A DNA stretch of 64,000 nucleotides from Streptomyces sp. ML-6 (GTDB lineage Bacteria > Actinomycetota > Actinomycetes > Streptomycetales > Streptomycetaceae): NCBI RefSeq assembly GCF_030116705.1, contig NZ_JAOTIK010000001.1, positions 1,364,001 to 1,428,000 on the forward strand. The letters run 5' to 3'. The translations under genes were made by a program, and so were the position numbers. Position 1 is the stretch's first letter, and every line of letters starts with the position of its first letter. Below are positions 17,111 to 24,821 of this stretch, in pieces. The notes under the pieces are model-generated. The model was given only the letters and a program-made list of their open reading frames with translations. It ran no database searches and had not been told where the DNA came from.

Positions 17111-17926
17111 TCAGTGGTCGACGCGGTTGCGCTCCCCCGCCTCGACGGCGACGGAAAGGGTGTTGCCGGGCGGCGGGAAGGGGCAGATGAAGTGGTCCGC
17201 GAAGGCGCAGGGCGGCAGCAGCGCCCGGTTGAGGTCGACCGTCACGCCGCCGTCGGCGGCCGGGGCGGCGGGCCGCAGGAAGCGGAAGCGGTAGCTGCTC
17301 CGGCCGCTGGTGGCGTCGGCGAAGACGGCCCAGAGCGAGCCGTCGGCCTCGACCGCCACCTGGAGGGTGTGCTCCGTGCCGTCGAGCTCGAAGGCGATCT
17401 CGCCGGCGAGTCCGAGGCCGCGCTCGACCCCGTCGGCGTTCGCCACCCGGACCGTGCGGGAGGCGTCGTACGCGCGGAAGGTGCCCGGCCGCACCCAACG
17501 GGCGTCGTACGGGGTGGCCTCGATGGTCCGGAAGGCGCGCCGCGCGGCGGAGTCCGGGTCGAAGTCCCGTACCGCCCACAGCCCTTCGCGGCTCAGCACG
17601 ACCAGTCGCCGTGCGCCGTGCGCGACGCGGGAGCCGTCGATGGGGCCCCGGTCGGCGGTGAGGCGCACCCGGCCGGTGAAGGGTTCGCCGTCGACGGTCA
17701 GCCCGTCCCCGTCGGTGGCGTCGAGCACCACCGCGTCGCCGTCCTCCCGCCACTGACCGGGAATCCCGGGGAGGCGGCCCTCCGGGTGGTCGGAGAGCCA
17801 GTGGGTGCCGGTGAGGGAGAGGGGGCCGTACGGTCCGGCGACCGCGGCGGTGCGCTCCTCGTGCCAGTGCTTCCAGTCCTGCGCCGCCTGCTCGGGGCCG
17901 TGCGGCTGCTGTGCGTCCGTGCTCAT
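17111..17926 (-). CDS. DUF1684 domain protein
   Basis: 271 residues from ATG 17926, four bases after the upstream monooxygenase stop, with GAAGGG as ribosome site. The conserved DUF1684 features are seen: an N-terminal W-x-x-W-H-x-x-R (WKHWHEERTAAV), FPGVRWY-like core segments, and the C-terminal metal-site-like NRALLPPCAFADHFICPFPP. The function of the family is unknown. Being last in an operon with two flavin monooxygenases suggests an accessory role in the same catabolic step; that is inference. No signal peptide. Confidence 0.8.
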   Translation of the reverse strand: MSTDAQQPHGPEQAAQDWKHWHEERTAAVAGPYGPLSLTGTHWLSDHPEGRLPGIPGQWREDGDAVVLDATDGDGLTVDGEPFTGRVRLTADRGPIDGSRVAHGARRLVVLSREGLWAVRDFDPDSAARRAFRTIEATPYDARWVRPGTFRAYDASRTVRVANADGVERGLGLAGEIAFELDGTEHTLQVAVEADGSLWAVFADATSGRSSYRFRFLRPAAPAADGGVTVDLNRALLPPCAFADHFICPFPPPGNTLSVAVEAGERNRVDH

Positions 17927-17930
17927 GCGC

Positions 17931-19232
17931 TCAACCCTTCCACACCGGCTCGGCGAGCCCGAGGTGGGACCGCAGCGTGGGACCGCCGTACTCGGAGCGG
18001 AACGCGCCGCGTTCCTGGAGCAGCGGGACGACCCGGTCGACGAACTCGTCCAGCCCGCCCGGGGTGAGGTGCGGCACGAGGACGAACCCGTCGGCGGCGT
18101 CGGCGGCGACGAACTCGACGAGCCGCTCCGCGACCGTCCGCGGGCTGCCGACGAAGGACTGCCGGCCGGTCGCCTCGATGACGGTCTGCCGGGTGGAGAG
18201 CCCCTTCCGCTCGGACAGCGCGCGCCAGCGGGCCGCGGTCTCCAGGGGGTCGCCGTGCGCCACCCGGCCCCGGGTCGCCGAGGCGGTGGGGTCCGGGTCG
18301 ACGGCGGGGAGCGGGCCGTCGGGGTCGTGGCCGGAGAGGTCGCGGCCCCAGACCTGTTCCAGGGCCAGGATCGCGTTCTGCGGGGAGACCTGCTGGAGGC
18401 GGATCTCGGCCGCCCGCTCCTGGGCATCGGCGTCGGTGTCGCCCAGCACGAAGGTGACCCCGGGCATGATCCTCAGCTCGTCCCGTTCCCGCCCGTACTT
18501 CGCCAGCCGCGCCTTGACGTCGGCGTAGAACGCGCGGCCCGACTCCGGGGTGCCGTGCCGGGTGAAGATCACGTCGGCGGCGGACGCGGCGAACTCGCGG
18601 CCCTCCGCGGAGTCCCCCGCCTGGATGACGACCGGGTGGCCCTGCGGGGAGCGCGGGACGGTGAACTCGCCCTCGATGCCGAAGTGCCGGCCGTGGTGCG
18701 CGAAGGGGCGCGGGGTGCCGTCGGGGGTCCAGGTGTCCCACAGTTCGCGGGCGGTGGCGACGAACTCGGCGGCCCTGGTGTACCGGTGGGCGCGGTCGAG
18801 GTAGCCACCGCGCCGGAAGTTCTCCCCGGTGAAGGCGTCCGGCGAGGTGACCGCGTTCCAGGCCGCCCGGCCCCCGCTGAGGTGGTCGAGGGTGGCGAGG
18901 CGGCGGGCCAGTTCGTAGGGCTCGTTGAAGGTGGTGTTGACGGTGGCGGCGAGGCCGATCCGGTGGGTGACGGAGGCCAGCGCGGCCAGCACGGTGAGGG
19001 ATTCGGGCCGACCCACCACGTCCAGGTCGTGGATGCGGCCGTGGTGCTCGCGCAGCCGCAGCCCCTCGGCGAGGAAGAAGAAGTCGAACAGGCCGCGTTC
19101 CGCGGTGCGGGCGAGGTGTTCGAAGGAGGAGAAGTCGATCTGGCTCCCGGCCCGGGGGGCCGTCCAGACGGTGGTGTTGTTCACGCCGGGGAAGTGGGCG
19201 GCGAGGTGCATCGGCCGGGTCGTGGTGGTCAT
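17931..19232 (-). CDS. NtaA/SnaA/DszA-family FMN-dependent monooxygenase
   Basis: 433 residues from ATG 19232; this start overlaps the previous stop (ATGA), with AAAGGGG upstream. It is a bacterial-luciferase-like TIM barrel: LHLAAHFPGVNNTTVW-type start, FDFFFLAEGLRLREH, and the FMN-phosphate segment HPVVIQAGDSAEGREFAASAAD. Insertions such as RGGYLDRAHRYTRAAEF match the nitrilotriacetate / dibenzothiophene-sulfone monooxygenase subfamily. Such enzymes use reduced FMN and O2 to cleave C-N or C-S bonds. The substrate is not defined. It belongs to a four-gene operon with a second, shorter luciferase-like enzyme. Confidence 0.88.
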   Translation of the reverse strand: MTTTTRPMHLAAHFPGVNNTTVWTAPRAGSQIDFSSFEHLARTAERGLFDFFFLAEGLRLREHHGRIHDLDVVGRPESLTVLAALASVTHRIGLAATVNTTFNEPYELARRLATLDHLSGGRAAWNAVTSPDAFTGENFRRGGYLDRAHRYTRAAEFVATARELWDTWTPDGTPRPFAHHGRHFGIEGEFTVPRSPQGHPVVIQAGDSAEGREFAASAADVIFTRHGTPESGRAFYADVKARLAKYGRERDELRIMPGVTFVLGDTDADAQERAAEIRLQQVSPQNAILALEQVWGRDLSGHDPDGPLPAVDPDPTASATRGRVAHGDPLETAARWRALSERKGLSTRQTVIEATGRQSFVGSPRTVAERLVEFVAADAADGFVLVPHLTPGGLDEFVDRVVPLLQERGAFRSEYGGPTLRSHLGLAEPVWKG

Positions 19233-20296
19233 GCGCGTCCCCTTTCCTGGGCGTACCGGTTGGCGGGGCGGGCCAGGCCCAGGTGCTCGCGCAGGGTGCC
19301 GCCGGGGTGGAAGGTGCGGAACAGGCCACGGTGCTGGAGCAGGGCCACGGTGCCGTTGACGATCCGTTCGAGGTCGCGGCCGGGGGTGATGGGCGTGAGG
19401 TGGAAGCCGTCCACCGCCCCGCCGCGGTGCCAGCGGGTGATCAGTTCGGCGAGGTCGACCGGGCCGCCCCGGTAGTACGAGCCGCCGGCCGAGAGCGGGG
19501 GGCCGCTCTCCAGGCCCGGTTCCGGAGCGGTCTCGATGTCGCCGAGGTCGACGGTGAGCGCGAGCAGCACCCGGAGTGCGCGGGGGTCGCGTCCGTGCGC
19601 CGCGGCGCGCCGGCGCAGTTCGGCGCGGAGCGCGGCAGCCCGCTCGGGCGCGGTGGCCCGTACCAGGACGACGTCGGCGTGGCGGGCCGCGACCCGTGCG
19701 GCCGGGCCGCCCGTCCCGTCGACCACGACGACCGGGTGCCCCTGCGGGGGCCGGGGCACGATCGCGGGGCCCCGGACCGAGAAGAAGGCGCCCTCGAAGT
19801 CGATGTGGTGCAGCTTGTCGCGGTCGACGAAGCGCCCGGTGGCGGCGTCCCGGATCTCGGCGTCGTCCTCCCAGCTGTCCCACAGCCGGGCGCTCGCGTC
19901 GGCGACCTCACCGGCCTCCTGCCACAGCTCGTCGGCGGGTGCCGCCGGGCGCCGGCCGAACAGCCGGGCCTCGGCCCCGGTGGTCGACACGTCGACGTAC
20001 CAGCCCGCCCGGCCCCGGCTCACCCAGTCCAGGGTGGCCACGGCGGACGACACGTGGAAGGGCTCGGTGTGGGTGGTGGTGACGGTGGGCACGAGGCCGA
20101 TCCGGTGGGTGGCGGGCGCGACCCGGGCGAGCACGGCGAGCGCGTCGAGCCCCGGCCTGAGGAAGGAGTCGCCGAGCGTGACGAAGTCGAGCGCGCCGCG
20201 CTCGGCGAGCCGGGCGAGGTCGATGTAGTGCGCCGGGTCGTAACGGGGCGGGCCGCCGATCTCGGCGGCCAGGTGCAGGGGGGCGGTCGCGGACAT
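19229..20296 (-). CDS. second luciferase-like (LLM) flavin-dependent oxidoreductase
   Basis: 355 residues from ATG 20296. It shares the TIM-barrel signatures of its neighbour (LHLAAEIGGPPRYDP start, LARLAERGALDFVTLGDS, HPVVVVDGTGGPAARVAARH) but is about 80 residues shorter. Its final helix (LFRTFHPGGTLREHLGLARP) is like the neighbour's ending, so the two are paralogues, probably old tandem copies that have diverged. It overlaps the next gene by four bases. Likely reaction: oxygenation with reduced flavin supplied by a partner reductase; no reductase gene is in the operon. Confidence 0.85.
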   Translation of the reverse strand: MSATAPLHLAAEIGGPPRYDPAHYIDLARLAERGALDFVTLGDSFLRPGLDALAVLARVAPATHRIGLVPTVTTTHTEPFHVSSAVATLDWVSRGRAGWYVDVSTTGAEARLFGRRPAAPADELWQEAGEVADASARLWDSWEDDAEIRDAATGRFVDRDKLHHIDFEGAFFSVRGPAIVPRPPQGHPVVVVDGTGGPAARVAARHADVVLVRATAPERAAALRAELRRRAAAHGRDPRALRVLLALTVDLGDIETAPEPGLESGPPLSAGGSYYRGGPVDLAELITRWHRGGAVDGFHLTPITPGRDLERIVNGTVALLQHRGLFRTFHPGGTLREHLGLARPANRYAQERGRA

Positions 20297-20347
20297 GGGG
20301 GTGACCTTTCGGGGAGGTGGGCCGGGCGGTTTCGGACGGGGGTCCGG

Positions 20348-22201
20348 TCAGGTGCGGGGGCCGTCGTCGCGGGCGAGGTCGCGGAGCAGGCGCAGCGCCG
20401 TGCGCGCGGTGGCGTCGTTCTGCCGGAAGGCCGGGCCGCCGGTGCGCGGCCGGGTGAACGCCGCGCCGGTGCGGGCGGAGGTGAGCGGGCCCAGTGCGAA
20501 GCGGCGCGCGTGGGGGCGGCCGTCGCGGTGCAGGACGCGGCCGTCGTCGGGGTCGACCGAGAGCAGCCCGGAGCCGGTGGCGGCGGCGCCGTCCGCGTAC
20601 AGCTCCCGGAGCAGTGTGCTGCGGACGCGTTCCGGGGCGGGGTCCGGCAGGCGGGCCTCGACCAGGGCGCGGGCCGTCGTCCGCAGCCCCGGCACGGTGG
20701 CGCTGCCCGCCACGAAGAGGCCCCTTCGCTCGTCGGTCTCGACGGTCATCCCGGCGCCGAGGAAGCGGACGAGGCCGGCCCGGGAGAGGGCGAGCAGTCC
20801 GCGCAGCCGGGGGCCCGGCGGGCCGGAGGCGAGGTGGCTGAAGAAGCCGTGCCACCAGTTCCCGGTGTCCCCGAGCCGGAGCAGCTGCCCGTAGGCGGAG
20901 AGCAGTCCGAGGAAGACGGCGAGGTCCGGGCTGTGGCCGGGGTCGTGGCGGCGTTCCAGGTCGGCGGTGATGTGGTCGCGCATCCCCTTCTGGAGCGCGT
21001 CGTACGAGGAGTGGCGCACCCCGTCCAGGGGGCGGTCGAGCGCCTCGAGGTCGAGGCGGTCCGCGGGGTCGGGCACGGCGGCCTCGACGAGGGCGCGCAG
21101 TTCGGGCCCGGCCGGGTCCGCGGCGGCGTACCGCGCCTCGAAGGCGGCCCGGTCGCCCCTGGTGCGTTCGGGGTGGGCGGTGAAGAGGCGGTGGTAGTGG
21201 GCGTGGCCGAGTTCCTTCGCCACGTGCGGCCACACGTCCCGCCGGAAGTCGACCGGTCCGTCCGCCTTCAGCAGCGCCTCGGTCCAGTCCGGGCCGAGGA
21301 AGCGCGGCAGCGGCGGGCGTTCGCCCTCCCAGGCGTAACCGATCTTGGAGTGGTGGGGGACGCCGCGGCGCGATCCGACGTACAGCACGGGTTCCCTGCC
21401 GGAGGGCACGTACTCGCCGTTCTCGTACCGGCCGCCGCGTCCCTCGGTGAGCAGCACCATGAGGTCGACGAAGGCGAGGCCGAAGCCCCGGACGAGGACC
21501 GGTTCGCCCGCGGGCAGCACGGACAGGTCGCTGTCGGCGGTGAAGTCCGGCGGCAGGTGGACGAGTCCGTGGCGGTCGGCGAATTCGGCCAGCCCGGCGT
21601 GTTCCGGCTCCGGTTCGGCGTCGAGATGGCCGATGGTGACGGCGACGGCGTCGGCGAGCAGCGGGGTGCCGTGCCCCTCCAGCCAGACGCGCTGGCGGCC
21701 CTCGCGCGGTCCGGTGATCCGCAGGACCCGGCCGCGGTGCCAGGTGACGTCGATGCCCGCCGGGAGCGCGGCCACCGCCCGCCCGTACACCCAGCGCAGG
21801 TAGACGCCCTGCAGTCGTCTGCTCGGGAAGGTGTCGCCCGTCAGCGCCTCGATCTCGGCGCGGAGTCCGGGCTCGGCGCCGGCCTCGTCGGGGAGGGGCA
21901 GGCGTCCGTCCCGGATGTCCGCCGCCCAGGTGTGCAGGGCGGGCCCCGGGCGTACCGGACCCTCCTGCCGGACCGTTTCGTCGGTGAACATCGTGACGTC
22001 CTCGGCCATGGAGTTCATCCACAGCAGCGGGGACTGGTCGTGCCGCCAGACCCGGCCGCCGCCGGGCGGGTACGGGTCGACGATCCGGATGTCCAGGGGG
22101 CGGTCCCCGTACAGTTCGGGGACGTTGGCGGCGATGCGCTCGATCAGGCCGGTGGCGCGCGGGCCCGCGCCTATGACGACGAGCACCGGGGCCCGGCTCA
22201 T
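20348..22201 (-). CDS. FAD/NAD(P)-binding protein
   Basis: 617 residues from ATG 22201. The N-terminal dinucleotide-binding fold is PVLVVIGAGPRATGLIERIA, followed by IRIVDPYPPGGGRVWRHDQS, and VTIGHLDAE marks a second nucleotide-contact strand. It matches the family of FAD/NAD(P)-binding proteins of uncharacterised function that carry the NAD_binding_9 domain. It is the first gene of the monooxygenase operon; the next gene starts 51 bases later. It could supply or recycle reduced flavin or act as an N-hydroxylating enzyme itself. The frame is open up to a TTG at 22360 without a good ribosome site, so the true start is not certain. Confidence 0.8.
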   Translation of the reverse strand: MSRAPVLVVIGAGPRATGLIERIAANVPELYGDRPLDIRIVDPYPPGGGRVWRHDQSPLLWMNSMAEDVTMFTDETVRQEGPVRPGPALHTWAADIRDGRLPLPDEAGAEPGLRAEIEALTGDTFPSRRLQGVYLRWVYGRAVAALPAGIDVTWHRGRVLRITGPREGRQRVWLEGHGTPLLADAVAVTIGHLDAEPEPEHAGLAEFADRHGLVHLPPDFTADSDLSVLPAGEPVLVRGFGLAFVDLMVLLTEGRGGRYENGEYVPSGREPVLYVGSRRGVPHHSKIGYAWEGERPPLPRFLGPDWTEALLKADGPVDFRRDVWPHVAKELGHAHYHRLFTAHPERTRGDRAAFEARYAAADPAGPELRALVEAAVPDPADRLDLEALDRPLDGVRHSSYDALQKGMRDHITADLERRHDPGHSPDLAVFLGLLSAYGQLLRLGDTGNWWHGFFSHLASGPPGPRLRGLLALSRAGLVRFLGAGMTVETDERRGLFVAGSATVPGLRTTARALVEARLPDPAPERVRSTLLRELYADGAAATGSGLLSVDPDDGRVLHRDGRPHARRFALGPLTSARTGAAFTRPRTGGPAFRQNDATARTALRLLRDLARDDGPRT

Positions 22202-22267
22202 CGGAGGCCCGCGGTGCGGTGCGGGCGGGCACCGGCCGTCGGAGGGCTCCCGGCGGGAGGGCGGGGC

Positions 22268-22290
22268 AGGGAAAGGGGAAGGGGAAGGGG
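22268..22290. repeat. short purine repeat (GGGGAA units)
   Basis: Four near-copies of GGGGAA lie in the 5' leader of the monooxygenase operon, giving a pyrimidine tract on the transcribed minus strand. No function is assigned. Confidence 0.5.
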
Positions 22291-22395
22291 CTGCGCGGGC
22301 ATGCGAAGGCTCCGTGGATGCAGAGATCGGACACGGGGCGTGCCTTCGACGTGAACACAACGCGGACCGGGCCCCTCAGCACCGGTCCGATCCGA

Positions 22396-22424
22396 GACAA
22401 TCGCCGTTCACCGGGGGCTGTCAA
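22396..22424 (-). promoter_or_regulatory. possible promoter of the monooxygenase operon
   Basis: A perfect -35 hexamer TTGACA (minus strand, 22424-22419) is followed after 17 bases by a weak -10 (ATTGTC). Transcription from here would give a leader of about 190 bases before the FAD-protein start. Confidence 0.35.
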
Positions 22425-22495
22425 GCCCGTCCACACTGTGAGCCGGGCGTCCGGGCCCGGTTGACGGGTCACCGGATGCCTGTTCCACTTGGGCC

Positions 22496-22567
22496 ATGCA
22501 TGCGCAGCAGTGGCTGGTCAAGCGCTCCCACATCGACTTCGGTCGCGTGTGGTCCGCCTCCTGTTGA
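22496..22567 (+). CDS. orphan cysteine-type leader peptide
   Basis: A 23-codon ORF reads MHAQQWLVKRSHIDFGRV and then WSASC before TGA. The pattern (S/R)H(I/V)DFGRVxSAxC with a terminal Cys is that of the short putative leader peptides found upstream of sulfur-assimilation genes in Streptomyces, thought to sense cysteine by attenuation. Here no plus-strand gene follows: the next feature is a long palindrome and then the end of a minus-strand gene. The divergent neighbour is the monooxygenase operon. A TTGACG hexamer lies about 30 bases upstream. Either the controlled gene was lost or inverted, or the leader acts otherwise. Confidence 0.6.
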   Translation: MHAQQWLVKRSHIDFGRVWSASC

Positions 22568-22680
22568 GCCGACCCCCTGCGTCCTCGCGTTCTTGCGCCC
22601 CGCCCCGTGCGCGGCGTCCGAGCAGTTCTCCCGCGTGCCCACGCGTGCCCAACGCCGTTTTCCCCTCCCCTCGTTCCACC

Positions 22681-22726
22681 CCGCCCGGTTCCGGGTGATC
22701 CGGCCGGATCACCCGGAACCGGGCGG
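22681..22726. terminator. perfect 46-bp palindrome, terminator of the DUF5685 gene
   Basis: Bases 22681-22703 are exactly complementary to 22704-22726. It starts six bases beyond the DUF5685 stop (minus strand) and also lies downstream of the orphan leader ORF on the plus strand. Confidence 0.75.
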
Positions 22727-22731
22727 GCGGT

Positions 22732-23964
22732 TCAGCAGTCGCACCCGCAGTCGCAGTTGCAGCAGCCGCCGTCCTCACCGCCGCAGTTGCTGCAGCAGTT
22801 ACAACATTCGCAGCAGTCACCGCAGTTGCCGCAGTCGCACTGGTGGCAGAGGCCCTCGCGGCGCTGATGGCTCCACGGGTCCTCGAACGTCCCGCAGCAC
22901 ATCTGGCAGGTGCAGGCCAGTCCCGCCCACACCAGGCAGCCCATGATCAGGCCGCGCCGGTCGCGCGGCGGCTCGGGCGGCTGCCCGGGACCGCCGGGGC
23001 CGCCGGGGTTCGTCGGCGCGTACGGATTGCCCGGGGGCGGGCCGTACGCCCCGGTCGGGGCGGTGGCCGTTCCGTCCAGCAGCACCGCGCCCGGCTGGTG
23101 CGAGCACGCCGTGGTGCCGAACGCCCGGTCCACCGACTGCCGCAGCTCGTGGGCCAGCAGCACGTGGGCCAGCTTGCCGTCGGTGAATTCGGCGTCGCGC
23201 AGGGCCAGCCGTACGCCGTGCAGCGCGTCGTCGCACAGCCGGCGTGCCTCGGCGCGCGAGGTGCCGGTCGCGGTGAGCGGGTTCCAGGCGCCCGACGCGG
23301 CGTCGGCCTCCTGGTCCTCCACGGCGTCCAGCAGGTGCGCCAGGCGTCCGAAGAGCCGGCCCGCCTCGGCGAGCGGTTCCGCGTTCTGCGGCCGGCCGGC
23401 GAGCACCGCGGTGTGGGCGAAGGCCGCCGCGGTGGCGGTCTCGGTGGGCTCGGTGATGGTGAGCAGCGGGGTGCCGGGCCCGGCGGCCAGTTCGATGCCG
23501 GTCTGCCGGTCGACGGCGTCGACGAGGAGCGCCGTGTCGAAGCCGAGCTGCGCGCCGGTGCGCGCCCCGGCGCGGTCCCAGCCCGCCGCGACCCGGCGGG
23601 CCGCCGCGGCGACCGGGCGGCGCCTCAACAGGCCGTCCCCGTCGGCGACGTGGTCCCGGACCTTCGCCGAGGCCAGCACCAGCGAGACGGCGGCGGCCAG
23701 TCGGGCGCCCTCGCCGCGGGCGACCGGGGCGGTCCGCATGGCGCGCAGCGGGCAGGGCCCCGCGGTGCGTCGCCGGCCGGTGGTGCGCTCGGACTGAGCC
23801 TCCGTCAGGACGGAGACGATCAGGCCGTCATAGTTCGTCACTATGCGGGCGAATTGCCCGTGGTCGGAGCGAAGGGCGAGACAGAGCCCGCAGAGATGGG
23901 CCATCCATTCGGTCCTGAGCCCCTCGGACAACCGATGGGTACAGGGCCTGACGATTCCGAACAC
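22732..23964 (-). CDS. DUF5685 family protein with cysteine-rich tail
   Basis: 410 residues from GTG 23964. The N-terminal 280 residues (FGIVRPCTHRLSEGL, then WMAHLCGLCLALR) are the helical DUF5685 domain with early conserved cysteines. A Pro-Gly linker follows (PPPGNPYAPTNPGGPGGPGQ). The last 70 residues contain 22 cysteines in CC, CxC and CxxC patterns, 17 of them in the final 38, plus a hydrophobic MGCLVWAGLAC at the start of the tail. A metal-binding or membrane-associated cluster is suggested, but the family function is unknown. It is transcribed alone and ends in a strong palindrome. Confidence 0.8.
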   Translation of the reverse strand: MFGIVRPCTHRLSEGLRTEWMAHLCGLCLALRSDHGQFARIVTNYDGLIVSVLTEAQSERTTGRRRTAGPCPLRAMRTAPVARGEGARLAAAVSLVLASAKVRDHVADGDGLLRRRPVAAAARRVAAGWDRAGARTGAQLGFDTALLVDAVDRQTGIELAAGPGTPLLTITEPTETATAAAFAHTAVLAGRPQNAEPLAEAGRLFGRLAHLLDAVEDQEADAASGAWNPLTATGTSRAEARRLCDDALHGVRLALRDAEFTDGKLAHVLLAHELRQSVDRAFGTTACSHQPGAVLLDGTATAPTGAYGPPPGNPYAPTNPGGPGGPGQPPEPPRDRRGLIMGCLVWAGLACTCQMCCGTFEDPWSHQRREGLCHQCDCGNCGDCCECCNCCSNCGGEDGGCCNCDCGCDC

Positions 23965-24271
23965 GACGATCCCCCGAGAGTTTTCCGCCTTCGCGCCGGG
24001 TCGTGCGACCGCGCGACGTGCATCGTACCGAGCACCCCGTTCACCCGTACGTCCCCCATGTCACCCGTACGGACCGGGGCATCATATTTTCTTTCTTTCA
24101 CTCCCTTTATACGGGAGGAACCCTGACGAAACGCCACATCTTCTGCACCAGTACCGTCACGAACCCCCTGCGCGCCGACTATCCACTTGGCGCACGATCC
24201 GCATCATGGACGACCATAGGGATACGAAAGAGATGCGGAACATCACGGAACCGCGGTGAGAGGAGGCGTCC
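23965..24271. other. divergent intergenic region, no gene seen
   Basis: 307 bases between DUF5685 and the sepF-like gene. The middle is unusually T-rich for this genome (around 24085-24110). GGGAGGAA at about 24113 looks like a ribosome site, but no usable start codon follows it. It probably holds the two divergent promoters. Confidence 0.5.
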
Positions 24272-24712
24272 ATGGGATCGGTGCGCAAGGCGAGTGCCTG
24301 GCTGGGCCTCGTGGAGGACAACGACGAGCGGTACTACGACGACGAGTACGCCGAGGGCCCCCAGACCGGGGCGGCCCAGGCGTGGGTGACCGACCCCCGG
24401 GTGCAGATCGCGTCCGAGACGGCCGAGGAGACGGGCCGCCGGATCGCCACCGTCACCCCGGACAGCTTCCGGGACGCGCGGGCCATCGGCGAGCTCTTCC
24501 GGGAGGGGGTTCCCGTGATCGTCAACCTCACGGCCATGGACCCCACCGACGCCAAGCGCGTCGTGGACTTCGCGGCCGGCCTCACCTTCGGCCTGCGCGG
24601 CTCGATCGAGCGCGTGGCCACCCGGGTCTTCCTGCTGACCCCGGCCGACACCCAGGTGGTCAGCGGCGAAGCCGTCGGCCGGCCGGCCGACGGCTTCTTC
24701 AACCAGAGCTGA
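24272..24712 (+). CDS. SepF-like cell-division protein
   Basis: 146 residues from ATG 24272, with GAGAGGAGG just upstream. It has the SepF plan: an N-terminal membrane-targeting helix ([16 protein letters not shown]), an acidic linker ([15 protein letters not shown]), and the SepF core ([20 protein letters not shown], then [20 protein letters not shown]). SepF anchors FtsZ to the membrane. Streptomyces carries several copies. The context (next to acyl-CoA dehydrogenase, upstream of der/cmk) suggests one of the SepF-like paralogues (SflA/SflB type) rather than the dcw-cluster SepF. Confidence 0.88.
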   Translation: MGSVRKASAWLGLVEDNDERYYDDEYAEGPQTGAAQAWVTDPRVQIASETAEETGRRIATVTPDSFRDARAIGELFREGVPVIVNLTAMDPTDAKRVVDFAAGLTFGLRGSIERVATRVFLLTPADTQVVSGEAVGRPADGFFNQS

Positions 24713-24821
24713 GCAGGGCGCTCCTCGGCCCGTTCCCGCAACCCTTCCGGCAGCCCCCCGCCGGTCGCGGTCCCGCGGCGTGTTCCGGAAGTCCCGCCCG
24801 GCCGGGAAGGCCCCGGCGGAC

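Noticed and set aside
19283..22354. 1023-codon open frame on the plus strand
   Set aside because: Shadow of the monooxygenase operon; Gly/Arg/Ala-rich, no recognisable motif.
22201..22360. Leader-like reading MCSRRRHAPCPISAS upstream of the FAD protein
   Set aside because: It has no stop before the FAD gene and the conserved HVDxxR core is missing, so a Cys leader on this strand is not supported.
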